Part shown: positions 49,539 to 57,666 of the stretch, piece by piece
Numbering within the stretch: the first letter of the stretch is position 1
How the letters are laid out: each line of letters starts with the position of its first letter
Source: Candidatus Phosphitivorax anaerolimi
Lineage (GTDB): Bacteria; Desulfobacterota; Desulfomonilia; UBA1062
Direction of reading: 5' to 3'
Assembly: GCA_001896555.1 (NCBI GenBank)
Contig: MPOS01000025.1
Location: forward strand, 1-64,000
Length of the DNA: 64,000 nt
Translations under genes and position numbers: made by a program
Notes under the pieces: generated by a model
Database searches by the model: none
What the model was told of the DNA's origin: nothing
What the model saw: the letters and a program-made list of their open reading frames with translations, nothing else

Positions 49539-50128
49539 GGCAGCGCCTCCCAGGCGCCACGATATTCCCACATCCTGACCGCCCCCGATGCGGGCAATAC
49601 CCTGATCGCCATAGACCTGTCCTCGGAGCGGATATAAATGCTCCCGGAGTTGCAGCATCCCAGCGGAGAGTAGCTGATGCGGTTGTCGACGAAGCTGATG
49701 CCGTCTCCGGGGACCACGGTGCCGTTCGGCCCCGTGCCGGAGACACACCCGAAGCAAACCTTCCTATCAAGCCTGTCAGGGCCCAGCCGCTGCTCCGTCT
49801 CGTCCATCTCGGAATCCCCGTCTGCATCGCCAAAGCAGACCCAGGTGCCCTCAGCCGGATGAAACACCACCTTCCAGTCGTGCCCCTGCTCCATGGCCAG
49901 GTCCCGCGCACGATGCAGTGAAAGGGCGATCTTGTCTGCCTGAGAGGACAGGGATTTCCTGGACAACAGCTTCCCCAGGTCAGGCAGGGCCATGACCGCC
50001 AGAATCGATGCGATACAGAGAACCGCCAGAAGCTCGAGGAGCGTTACACCCGCGATGCCTGAGCCATCATCCTCGCGGCGATGAGATCCGACCTGTTCAG
50101 GTCTTTGAGTATTGCATTTGCCATGCAT
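49535..50128 (-). CDS. minor pseudopilin (GspH/FimT-like)
   Basis: A ~197-residue protein whose ~28-residue leader ends in GIAG before VTLLELLAVLCIASILAVMA, the prepilin peptidase site with Val instead of the usual Phe at +1 and Glu5 in place. The GspH/FimT pattern continues with LSSQADKIALSLHRARDLAM. Later features are a DADGDSEMDE acidic segment and a GCVSGTGPNGTVVPGDGISF region. The start at 50128 lies inside the preceding flavoprotein gene (85-bp overlap) and is the only plausible in-frame ATG; the true start could be internal. It is coupled to the GspI-like gene. Confidence 0.82.
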   Translation of the reverse strand: MHGKCNTQRPEQVGSHRREDDGSGIAGVTLLELLAVLCIASILAVMALPDLGKLLSRKSLSSQADKIALSLHRARDLAMEQGHDWKVVFHPAEGTWVCFGDADGDSEMDETEQRLGPDRLDRKVCFGCVSGTGPNGTVVPGDGISFVDNRISYSPLGCCNSGSIYIRSEDRSMAIRVLPASGAVRMWEYRGAWEALP

Positions 50129-51294
50129 ATGCCCCAGAGTATCTCCCCCTCCATATCAAGCCATCCGTATTTCATACTATTGCAGATGAACACCCTGTTG
50201 CCGTTCCTCATATAGCGTTTCCCCGAAACATACCAGGGGACCCGCACCTCGTCTGCATATTGGAACCACGGCCGGATTGAGTTTTCGATAAAGGGATCGA
50301 CCACATCGAAGCCGATGAGATAATGCTCAAGAAAAGGCATGACCTGTTTGAGCCGCTTGTAGATCATGCCCGACGCCCACGACAGCAGCTCGGTATGCGA
50401 GGTGAGCATGCCTCCCACCGGGACCTTTGCCGTCACCGATACGATCCCCTTGCCGTCGCGCCTCTCCAGCAGAAGCACGAGTGGAAAGTGCATGTCTTCC
50501 GGCGGAGGGGCTATGACCATGTCTCCCATGCCTACGGGTATCACATGCTCGTCGACCACGCAGGTGCCGTAAAAGATGAACCCTCCTGCCCGACTCTGCT
50601 TCACCGGGCTTTCATCCGATATGCAGTACCGTGAACGTACCTTGACATTGCCCAGGGAAAGCCCGACAGCCGTGTTGTTCTCCACCGTGAGATCCGCTTT
50701 TTCAGCCCTAAGATAATGACCCCGGTTATGAGAGAGGTATGCCCCGAGTGCGTGCTTCGCCGTGGTGAAGTCGAGTGAGTACAGGCCGGTGAGCAGGGCC
50801 GACCACCTCAGATACGAAAGATAGTTCGGTTTCCCGGTCCTGCACAGGGCCGTTATCTGGTCCTTCTGCCACGGCTCGACCTCCGGAACCGTGCGTGAAG
50901 AGGCGCGGAGCAGAACGCCGGGCCTCGTCATGGTCTTCTCCATGAGGTGAAGGTACCGCTCGGTGTTCTTTCGATGTGCCTGGGAATACCCGTTTACAGG
51001 AGCGGGGCCGACATCGAATCTCCTGCCGGGAACGATGGCCTGAATCTTTCCAATCGCCCTGGGTTTAAGAGCGCCCGGAAGCGTGGTGTCCATGGACGAG
51101 AGCAGAGGCCTGATACCCCTGTCCCAGAACTCACTGGAGATAAGGAGCGGGATGCCTTTCCGGGCATGATCCAGATCCGCATCGTTGCCTGTATCCGCCC
51201 ACAGGCAGGAGAAACCCTTGTGTGCAAGGAGAACACAGGCGATAAGCCCTGAAATGCCCTCGCCCGAGCCCACGACATCAAAATACGATTTCAT
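50044..51294 (-). CDS. FAD/NAD(P)-binding oxidoreductase-like protein
   Basis: A 416-residue protein with an N-terminal dinucleotide-binding motif, FDVVGSGEGISGLIACVLLA, similar to the phytoene desaturase/amine oxidase superfamily. Beyond this fold opening there is little I recognise: a middle region with LTGLYSLDFTTAKHALGAYL, and a C-terminal VFICNSMKYGWLDMEGEILW that resembles the FAD-closing GD/helix segment. It overlaps the DUF523 gene (ATGA) at the start and the pseudopilin gene at the end, so it belongs to the purM-to-pseudopilin transcript. Its substrate and any link to pili are unknown. Confidence 0.7.
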   Translation of the reverse strand: MKSYFDVVGSGEGISGLIACVLLAHKGFSCLWADTGNDADLDHARKGIPLLISSEFWDRGIRPLLSSMDTTLPGALKPRAIGKIQAIVPGRRFDVGPAPVNGYSQAHRKNTERYLHLMEKTMTRPGVLLRASSRTVPEVEPWQKDQITALCRTGKPNYLSYLRWSALLTGLYSLDFTTAKHALGAYLSHNRGHYLRAEKADLTVENNTAVGLSLGNVKVRSRYCISDESPVKQSRAGGFIFYGTCVVDEHVIPVGMGDMVIAPPPEDMHFPLVLLLERRDGKGIVSVTAKVPVGGMLTSHTELLSWASGMIYKRLKQVMPFLEHYLIGFDVVDPFIENSIRPWFQYADEVRVPWYVSGKRYMRNGNRVFICNSMKYGWLDMEGEILWGICMANAILKDLNRSDLIAARMMAQASRV

Positions 51295-51761
51295 AGCCGT
51301 CCTTCCTCATCCATGACCGCGATCCCGTTGTCCAGCAGCAAGGCGGTGGTAACTCCCACCCCGGGCACCTTTTTGCCGTCCTTCCAGACAACCCGCGTGG
51401 CGCAGGAAGGGCTGCCATCCTTGAAAACAGCCCATCTGGCCCCAACGATCCGCGCAATCTTCAGCGTCTGCCGGGCGCCTTCCATAAAGAGCCCGGTTAC
51501 GTCCCGGCCTTGTGCATCGATCACCCGGGCACGGCCCTTCCACACATCCCGTCCGTCTCCACCGGTGAACTGAGCGGGCGGCCGGGGGGTCGGCATGCCG
51601 CCCAGCTGTTCCGGACAGACCGGAACCGGGAGAATATCATGGTTGCTCACAATGCTCTCGGATGTCTTCGCCCGTTTGTCGTACCTGCACGATATCCCCA
51701 GCAGGCAGGCGCTCACCAGCACAGGGCCTTCTAGATGTCCAGCGGGGGGTTTACCAGGCAT
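51291..51761 (-). CDS. DUF523 family protein
   Basis: A 156-residue member of the DUF523 family. The conserved features are VLVSACLLGISCRYDKRAKT at the N-terminus, PVCPEQLGGMPTPRPPAQF, and AVFKDGSPSCATRVV with GKKVPGVGVTTALL at the end. The cysteine pattern suggests an iron-sulfur or other metal site; the biochemical role of the family is not established. The gene overlaps purN by 31 bp and the flavoprotein gene by 4 bp, so it is translated as part of that transcript. Confidence 0.88.
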   Translation of the reverse strand: MPGKPPAGHLEGPVLVSACLLGISCRYDKRAKTSESIVSNHDILPVPVCPEQLGGMPTPRPPAQFTGGDGRDVWKGRARVIDAQGRDVTGLFMEGARQTLKIARIVGARWAVFKDGSPSCATRVVWKDGKKVPGVGVTTALLLDNGIAVMDEEGRL

Positions 51762-52384
51762 TGAGCCGCATCCTTATCGAACCCCCTGATGTAGACCTTT
51801 CTTCCGGAGACAATGAGCCTTTCCTGAGCAAAGAGCTGTATGGCCTTGGGGTATATCTTGTGCTCCTGGACCAGTATCCTGTCCTTAAGCTCCTCTTCGG
51901 TATCGTCGGGGTACACGGGGACCACGGCCTGAATGATGATGGGGCCCGTGTCCACCCCGGCATCCACGAAATGAACCGTGCACCCGGAAAAGCGTACGCC
52001 GTGCTCGATCGCCTTTCGCCTGACGCCCAGCCCGGGAAACGACGGGAGGAGCGCCGGATGGATGTTCATGACCCTGCCCGGAAACTCACCGAGAAATTCG
52101 TCGGAAAGCACGCGCATGAACCCGGCCAGCGCCACCAGATCCACCTGGTATTCCTTCAGCACGGCCGCCAGCCGGCGGTCGAAGGAGCTCCGGTCGGGAA
52201 AGTCGTTGTGGGAGAGCACCACCGTGGGGATCGATCTGTTCCGGGCGCGCTCTAGGGCATAGGCATCGGGGACATTGCTGATGACCACCGCCACCTGCCC
52301 GTCGATCTCTCCATTCTTGCAGGCGTCCATGATGGATTGCAGGTTGGAACCGCTGCCGGATACCAGCACCCCGATCCGTATCAA
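51731..52384 (-). CDS. purN: phosphoribosylglycinamide formyltransferase PurN
   Basis: A 217-residue enzyme for the third step of purine synthesis, transferring formyl from 10-formyltetrahydrofolate to GAR. The phosphate site is VLVSGSGSNLQSIMDAC. Catalytic residues lie in NIHPALLPSFPGLG (Asn-x-His) and VHFVDAGVDTGPIIIQA (Asp). LAGFMRVLSDEFLGEFPGRV is the family's central helix and strand. Translation starts at a TTG (52384) preceded by GGAGGGCGGAGAG. It follows purM by 12 bp, the usual pairing. Confidence 0.95.
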   Translation of the reverse strand: MIRIGVLVSGSGSNLQSIMDACKNGEIDGQVAVVISNVPDAYALERARNRSIPTVVLSHNDFPDRSSFDRRLAAVLKEYQVDLVALAGFMRVLSDEFLGEFPGRVMNIHPALLPSFPGLGVRRKAIEHGVRFSGCTVHFVDAGVDTGPIIIQAVVPVYPDDTEEELKDRILVQEHKIYPKAIQLFAQERLIVSGRKVYIRGFDKDAAQCLVNPPLDI

Positions 52385-52396
52385 CTCTCCGCCCTC

Positions 52397-53443
52397 CTAC
52401 TCCTGGAAGAGAACCGCATCCTCTCCCTTTTTCCGCGACTTGACATGCCCGATCACCGTTGCAGGCTCCTTGAGCCCTCTGAGCCTCTGCATGACATCGT
52501 CTGCATCCTTTTCCGCAACGACCAGCACCATGCCGATGCCCATGTTGAAGGTGCGGTACATCTCGGCATCTTCGATCCTGCCCAGATCCTGAATGAACCG
52601 GAATATGGGCAGGACCGTCCACGAGCCCCTGCGGATCACCGCACAGGACCGCGCCGGAAGGACCCTGGGGATATTGTCGATGAAACCCCCGCCGGTGATG
52701 TGCACGATCCCCTTGATCTCGAAGTTCCTCAGGATGTTCATCACGCTCTTGACATAGATGCGCGTCGGGGTCAGGAGCTCCTCGGCCAGGGTCTTGCCCA
52801 GGTCTTCGATGTAGGAATCGATGTCCAGCTTCTCCCGCTCGAAGAGGACCTTGCGCACCAGTGAATAGCCGTTGCTGTGCACTCCGGACGAGTGCAGGCC
52901 GATGAGCACGTCCTTTGCAGATACCCGGGAGCCGTCGATGATCTTGTCGCTATCCACCACGCCCACGCCGAAACCTGCCAGATCGTACTCGTCGTCATTG
53001 TATACACCCGGCATCTCGGCGGTCTCTCCGCCGATGAGTGCGCAACCGGCCTCCTTGCACCCTCTGGCCATGCTGGATATGAGCACCTTGCCGCGCTCTA
53101 CGTTGAGTTTGCCCATGGCCATGTAGTCGAGGAAGAACAGCGGATTGGCGCCGTCGACAATGATATCGTTGACGATCATGCCCACCAGGTCAATGCCGAT
53201 ATTCTCGTGGTTGTCCGCCATCAGGGCGATCTTGAGCTTTGTGCCCACCCCGTCGGTAGACGACACGAGCACCGGATCCTTGTAGTTCGCCAGATCCAGC
53301 CTGAAGCGGCCTGCGAACCCGCCGATCCCGCCGATGACCTCAGGACCGTGGGTGGATTTTACGATCGATCGTATTCCCTTGATCAAGAGGTTCTGTTTAT
53401 CGATATCTACGCCGGCTTCCTTGTATGTCAGTGACATGGGCAT
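52397..53443 (-). CDS. purM: phosphoribosylformylglycinamidine cyclo-ligase PurM
   Basis: A 348-residue AIR synthetase, the fifth step of purine synthesis. It begins MSLTYKEAGVDIDKQNLLIK-like (reading MPMSLTYKEAG). It carries the ATP-site motifs VLVSSTDGVGTKLKIALMAD and GIDLVGMIVNDIIVDGANPL, ALIGGETAEMPGVYNDDEYD, and GIVHITGGGFIDNIPRVLP near the C-terminus. All the usual Gly/Asp-rich loops are intact. It is the first gene of a minus-strand operon purM-purN-DUF523-flavoprotein-two pseudopilins, an unexpected combination. A short intergenic gap (53444-53564) separates it from the DUF401 permease gene. Confidence 0.96.
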   Translation of the reverse strand: MPMSLTYKEAGVDIDKQNLLIKGIRSIVKSTHGPEVIGGIGGFAGRFRLDLANYKDPVLVSSTDGVGTKLKIALMADNHENIGIDLVGMIVNDIIVDGANPLFFLDYMAMGKLNVERGKVLISSMARGCKEAGCALIGGETAEMPGVYNDDEYDLAGFGVGVVDSDKIIDGSRVSAKDVLIGLHSSGVHSNGYSLVRKVLFEREKLDIDSYIEDLGKTLAEELLTPTRIYVKSVMNILRNFEIKGIVHITGGGFIDNIPRVLPARSCAVIRRGSWTVLPIFRFIQDLGRIEDAEMYRTFNMGIGMVLVVAEKDADDVMQRLRGLKEPATVIGHVKSRKKGEDAVLFQE

Positions 53444-53564
53444 CCCCCTTAAGGCTTTCTTCCTACTATAGGAATCCTCTCATAGTCAATTGCGCTTTAC
53501 GGCGAACCGATTTTCTAATGCAGTAAAACAGGTAACATTTTTCATCTGTCTCTCTCCATGGGCT

Positions 53565-54854
53565 TTATCTCATGAACGATTCCACGACAAGAAGGGACAA
53601 CACGAAGTAGAGTACAGCGCTCGCCAGAATCGCCGCGCTCGGAAGCCACAGATACCGGTACACCCCCCGCATGGAGGCCCCGAAATATTTGTTCGAGAGC
53701 AGCAGGCACAGGTGGAGCGGGGAAAGGAGCACCCCCACGAACCCGCTCACCAGGGCCAGCATGAGATACGGGAGCAGGATATCTCCCTTCCCAAGCGATA
53801 CAAGGAGGGCGATCAGGATGGGAAAGGTGCTCCCTACGAAGGCCACTGTGATTCCCATGATCGCCCCCACCATAAACGGGAGCATCATCACGACCGCCAC
53901 AAGCGGGACACTGAGCCTCTTGAGCTCGGCGCTGACAGCCTCAACCGCCCGGCTGTCCTCCATGACGCCCTGGAACACCATGATGGACGCGACCATATAG
54001 ATCATGCCGAGCAGCTTGGGGCTCAGGATGATGGACCGTATCGTGCCAGCATCCAGCCTGTTGCGGGCCCAGACCCATCCGCTTGCCGCGGCCAGGCTTA
54101 AGACAAGGGCCGCATCCTTGGCCGGAAACCATCCGGGAAGCAGGAGGGCGGGGATTTCCCCAAGTCCGAATCCCATGACGATGACCAGAAGGATAGGCAC
54201 GAGCTCCCGGATAAAGGGCCATATGGGGGGCCGTCCGGTCTCTCCGGCATGTTCGCTGCTCAGGCGGTTTCCCGCGAGAGGATAATATCCCGCTCCCAGG
54301 GCTACGAGGGTGAGCGGAAAGAGATAGATGACCGCGGTCCACAGGCCCACGTCCGCCAGAGCCACCGCGAGGATGATCCCAGGATACAGAGGCCACCAGT
54401 ATTCCCAGACATGTCTGAACCAGTAGTTCACGTAGCTCAGCTCGTGCGGGCCCAGCGAGGTGGACGCCCCGATCTCTCTTACCATGGGGGCCGAAAAGAC
54501 CGCGCCGCCCGGCATTGGCAGCAGGCCGATCAGCGCGGGGAAGATCGCCAGATTGACCCGCGGGCTGCGCACCATTCCCCGGAAGTTTGCCAGCAGGCCA
54601 CTCATGTGCCCGGACACCTCCATGCTCGTCGAGAGGATCAGTATGAGCGAGACGACAGCGCATAGCGCGATCGTGCGGGAAGAAAGCACGGAGGACAAAG
54701 CCGAGGCCGCCATGGATGTCGCATCGAGACCGAACAGAACGCCCAGGAGCACAGAGCTCATGACAAAGGTGTTGCCCAGGGAGATGCCCCTTCTGATGGC
54801 GGCGAGCATCAGCACGAACACTATTGCAAGCTTGAATATGGCGGATACCTCCAT
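53565..54854 (-). CDS. DUF401 family membrane permease
   Basis: A ~429-residue membrane protein with about ten helices; the family is related to GntP/DctM-type carriers. Recognisable stretches are FPALIGLLPMPGGAVFSAPM with the re-entrant-loop-like Pro-Gly-Gly, YVNYWFRHVWEYWWPLYPGI, and FVGSTFPILIALLVSLGKGD followed by GFVGVLLSPLHLCLLLSN, the second pseudo-repeat. I start at ATG 54854 (MEVSAIFK). In-frame starts further up (to 55004) add hydrophilic sequence not expected in the family. The substrate is unknown, probably an organic acid. It stands alone, 120 bp upstream of purM on the same strand. Confidence 0.85.
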   Translation of the reverse strand: MEVSAIFKLAIVFVLMLAAIRRGISLGNTFVMSSVLLGVLFGLDATSMAASALSSVLSSRTIALCAVVSLILILSTSMEVSGHMSGLLANFRGMVRSPRVNLAIFPALIGLLPMPGGAVFSAPMVREIGASTSLGPHELSYVNYWFRHVWEYWWPLYPGIILAVALADVGLWTAVIYLFPLTLVALGAGYYPLAGNRLSSEHAGETGRPPIWPFIRELVPILLVIVMGFGLGEIPALLLPGWFPAKDAALVLSLAAASGWVWARNRLDAGTIRSIILSPKLLGMIYMVASIMVFQGVMEDSRAVEAVSAELKRLSVPLVAVVMMLPFMVGAIMGITVAFVGSTFPILIALLVSLGKGDILLPYLMLALVSGFVGVLLSPLHLCLLLSNKYFGASMRGVYRYLWLPSAAILASAVLYFVLSLLVVESFMR

Positions 54855-55023
54855 GATCAGAACGCCGCTCCCTCCTTCCATTCGGGACAATACCGCCTTT
54901 TTAAGGCCCCAAGGCCAGGGCTCTCTTATTGCACGGCACGGCTTAAAACCTGTGCCCGGGCGGACTGTCGCTTGCCCATTAACAGAATAACCTGCAGAAA
55001 GCAACGAGGCGGGCCCGGGTTAC

Positions 55024-55066
55024 AAAAAAAATCGGGATGGCGTCAGGGCATGAGAACGGCCATCCC
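55024..55066 (-). terminator. rho-independent terminator of the zraP-like gene
   Basis: On the minus strand GGGATGGC (55066-55059) pairs with GCCATCCC (55041-55034), followed by GA and eight T (55031-55024). It lies about 50 bp after the zraP-like stop. This is a textbook terminator and the clearest in the window. Confidence 0.88.
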
Positions 55067-55117
55067 AAAGAGGAGGTTTTTATGAGGAGGTATTTTTCTG
55101 GGGTTTCTGCAGCCTTG

Positions 55118-55600
55118 CTACAGGGCGTTCGGGCAGTAGGCCCTCCGGTTTTGTCTTTCCCCGAAGCCGGATCGCGGGCAGCCTTTCCACGCAGAGATAC
55201 CGCATCCCCTGCCGTATCCGGAAAACGCCTGAGGATTGATCTCCTTCACCTTGAGAACGTGATCGATCCGGGCGTCGGCCAGCTGTGCGCGCAGGGTGTT
55301 TATCTCTGCCTGCACGCGCTTGAGCTCTTTTTTATCAGGGCTGCTGCTCTCCATGAGGGTTCTCATTTCCTGTCTCTTTGCCTGAAGGCCCTCGCGCAGT
55401 TCTCTTGTCTGATCTGCGAAGTCCTGTCTCAGCTTCTGCAGCTCGGCCTGCTGCTCGGCGGTCAGGTTTTGTTCCAGATCCTGCCCGCCGGAGAGGCACG
55501 CTCCTGGTCCCCGGCCGGAAAACGGACCATAGGCTAAGGCCGGTAACGCACTCAACGCCAGCACCACGATTCCGCATAGGACGATGACTTTCTTTTCCAT
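55118..55600 (-). CDS. Spy/ZraP-like periplasmic stress chaperone
   Basis: A 160-residue exported protein starting MEKKVIVLCGIVVLALSALP at 55600, with GGAGGTGAGAGAC upstream and a signal peptide cleaved near ALAYG. The mature protein is a helical hairpin: LTAEQQAELQKLRQDFADQT and RELREGLQAKRQEMRTLMES, then DKKELKRVQAEINTLRAQLA. This LTxEQ opening is typical of Spy/CpxP/ZraP proteins. The C-terminus has four Cys or His-like positions (GRGCGISAWKGCPRSG...) that may bind zinc. It is divergent from a ZraS/ZraR-like pair and has a sigma-54-type promoter, the same arrangement as enterobacterial zraP-zraSR. Confidence 0.87.
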   Translation of the reverse strand: MEKKVIVLCGIVVLALSALPALAYGPFSGRGPGACLSGGQDLEQNLTAEQQAELQKLRQDFADQTRELREGLQAKRQEMRTLMESSSPDKKELKRVQAEINTLRAQLADARIDHVLKVKEINPQAFSGYGRGCGISAWKGCPRSGFGERQNRRAYCPNAL

Positions 55601-55629
55601 GTCTCTCACCTCCGTGGTACCACACTGTT

Positions 55630-55644
55630 TCAATGAACGTGCCA
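55630..55644 (-). promoter_or_regulatory. candidate sigma-54 promoter of the zraP-like gene
   Basis: On the minus strand TGGCAC (55644-55639), a 5-bp spacer and TTGA (55633-55630) match the -24/-12 consensus except for the last base. Transcription would begin near 55619, about 20 bp before the ATG, leaving just room for the ribosome site. A neighbouring NtrC-type activator supports it. ATACAT/GTATA repeats near 55741-55780 could be its upstream binding sites. Confidence 0.65.
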
Positions 55645-55843
55645 GGTTCCCGATTTTGTATCCAAGGGCCTGATTCGATTACATTTCAAAGCCTGTCGGC
55701 CAGTGTTTCCCGTGCTTGTCTGTCCCTGGTTGCAAGAAAAGTGTATAGAAGGTATACATGTGCTGGATACATCTGTATAAAACATTTACATCCCTCCGGG
55801 TCATATCCTTTCATTCGGATTGATCAGACCGGATAGCGAGCCC

Positions 55844-55858
55844 TGGCATGGGATTTGT
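55844..55858 (+). promoter_or_regulatory. candidate sigma-54 promoter of the kinase-regulator operon
   Basis: TGGCAT (55844-55849), a 5-bp spacer and TTGT (55855-55858) match the sigma-54 pattern with two deviations, 30 bp before the kinase start. If real, the response regulator would activate its own operon. Confidence 0.45.
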
Positions 55859-55887
55859 AGCATAATCATCGAAGAACCGGGAAACGA

Positions 55888-57666
55888 GTGAGCACTCACT
55901 GCATGAGAGACAGATATACCGATAAGAGCTGGATACGCGTATCACCGTGGGTGATTGTGGGGGCATTCATCGTACTGGTGCCGATCTTCGCCTTTATGAC
56001 CATGAAGAACGTGAAGACACAAGAAGACAATATGGTCATGCTCATGAGGGAGAAGGGGGACGCCCTCATCCGATCATTCGAGGCCGGCGCGCGCACCGGC
56101 ATGATGGGACTCAACTGGAGCGGCATCCAGATCCAGCGGCTCATCATGGAGACAGCTGAGCAGCCGGATATCCTCTATATTCTCATCACCGATGAGGACG
56201 GCAGGATCGTTGCCCACAACCAGCCCATGTTCATCGGTGGTATCCATGGGGCCGACCTCGATCTTGCGAGCATAGACGAGCAGGCCAGGTCGCGCCGGAT
56301 GTTCAGATCCGACGGCAAGCCCGTGTTCGAGGTCTACCGGAAATTCATCCCCTCCCGCGGGAGGATGGCTATGCACGGCAGGCGCATGTCGCCCGAGGAC
56401 TGGCTTATGTCGCGCATGTTCCCGGAAAATTATCAGCAGCCGCCGCTTACGATCTTCGTAGGCCTGGACATGGATCCGATCATCAAGACCATGCGGGAGA
56501 GCACGCACCAGAGCGTCCTGAACGCCGTGATCCTCCTCCTGATCGGGTTCTCGGGCATCGTGTCCATCATCATCGCCTACAACTACCGCATCGCGCGGGC
56601 CAGCCTCTCCCGCATCAAGGCGTTCTCCGACAACATCGTAGAGAACATCCCCGTGGGTCTCCTGTTCATCAGCGAAAACGGCCGTATCCTCACCGTGAAC
56701 AACGCATGCGAGAAGATGCTTAAGATCACACCCCAGGAATCCGTGAACCGGAAGGCGGACGATGTCCTCCCCTCCCCTATCAGCGGCCTGCTCAACGAGG
56801 CGCTTCGCGCCTCCGGTGTTCTCATCCGGGAGATCGACGTGCCGGTCAAGGGAAAGAACATGCTCTTCGAGGCCAGTGCGAGCATCCTCAAGGACGACCA
56901 GGACCAGTTCCTCGGATGCATCGTGCTCTTAAGAGACATCACGGAGATCCGGCATCTCAAGAAGGAGATGCAGCGGAAAGAACGCCTGGCATCGCTGGGA
57001 AGCCTCGCTGCAGGTGTGGCGCATGAGATCAGGAACCCGTTGAGCTCTATCAAGGGTTTTGCCACCTATTTCAAGGAGCGCTACAAGGATGTTCCCGAGG
57101 ACCAGGAAACGGCCGAGATCATGATCAGGGAGGTGGAGCGGCTCAACCGGGTGATCGGGCAGCTCCTCGAATTCGCCCGTCCCCTGAACGTGCAGCAGAA
57201 GACAACCGACATCATCGAAGTCCTGCGCCATTCCATCGAGGTGATCCGGAAGCAGGCCGTTTCCCAGGGAATATCCATCGACACGCGCGATCTCCCTGAC
57301 GGGCCCGTATATGCCTACATCGATCAGGACCGGATCGGTCAGGTGCTGCTCAACATCTATCTGAACGCTATCGAGGCCATGGAGAACGGCGGGGTCTTGA
57401 AGGTGTGGATCGAGCATGACGAGGTGAACGAGAACATCATCGTGCACATATCGGACACCGGCTGTGGAATCCCTGGGCACGACGTGGGCCGGGTGTTCGA
57501 CCCGTACTTCACCACCAAGCAGTCGGGCACCGGACTGGGGCTTGCCATCGTGCACAAGATCATGGAAGCGCACTCGGGTCAGGTGATCATCAACAGCATC
57601 AAAGAAAAGGGAACCACGGTTTCCCTCATTTTACCCGCAAGAGGAATGGAGGGAATAGTGAGATGA
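55888..57666 (+). CDS. membrane sensor histidine kinase (ZraS/AtoS-like)
   Basis: A 592-residue sensor. Membrane helix 1 (WVIVGAFIVLVPIFAFMTM) and helix 2 (VILLLIGFSGIVSIIIAYNY, about residue 212-232) bracket a ~170-residue periplasmic domain. A PAS domain follows (IPVGLLFISENGRILTVNNA), then the HisKA box SLAAGVAHEIRNPLSSIKGF with the phosphorylated His near residue 377, and the HATPase domain (SDTGCGIPGHDVGRVFDPYF, GTGLGLAIVHKI). The start is the GTG at 55888 or the ATG at 55903; neither has a strong ribosome site. It overlaps the regulator gene by 4 bp. The ligand is probably zinc or envelope stress, by analogy only. Confidence 0.92.
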   Translation: MSTHCMRDRYTDKSWIRVSPWVIVGAFIVLVPIFAFMTMKNVKTQEDNMVMLMREKGDALIRSFEAGARTGMMGLNWSGIQIQRLIMETAEQPDILYILITDEDGRIVAHNQPMFIGGIHGADLDLASIDEQARSRRMFRSDGKPVFEVYRKFIPSRGRMAMHGRRMSPEDWLMSRMFPENYQQPPLTIFVGLDMDPIIKTMRESTHQSVLNAVILLLIGFSGIVSIIIAYNYRIARASLSRIKAFSDNIVENIPVGLLFISENGRILTVNNACEKMLKITPQESVNRKADDVLPSPISGLLNEALRASGVLIREIDVPVKGKNMLFEASASILKDDQDQFLGCIVLLRDITEIRHLKKEMQRKERLASLGSLAAGVAHEIRNPLSSIKGFATYFKERYKDVPEDQETAEIMIREVERLNRVIGQLLEFARPLNVQQKTTDIIEVLRHSIEVIRKQAVSQGISIDTRDLPDGPVYAYIDQDRIGQVLLNIYLNAIEAMENGGVLKVWIEHDEVNENIIVHISDTGCGIPGHDVGRVFDPYFTTKQSGTGLGLAIVHKIMEAHSGQVIINSIKEKGTTVSLILPARGMEGIVR

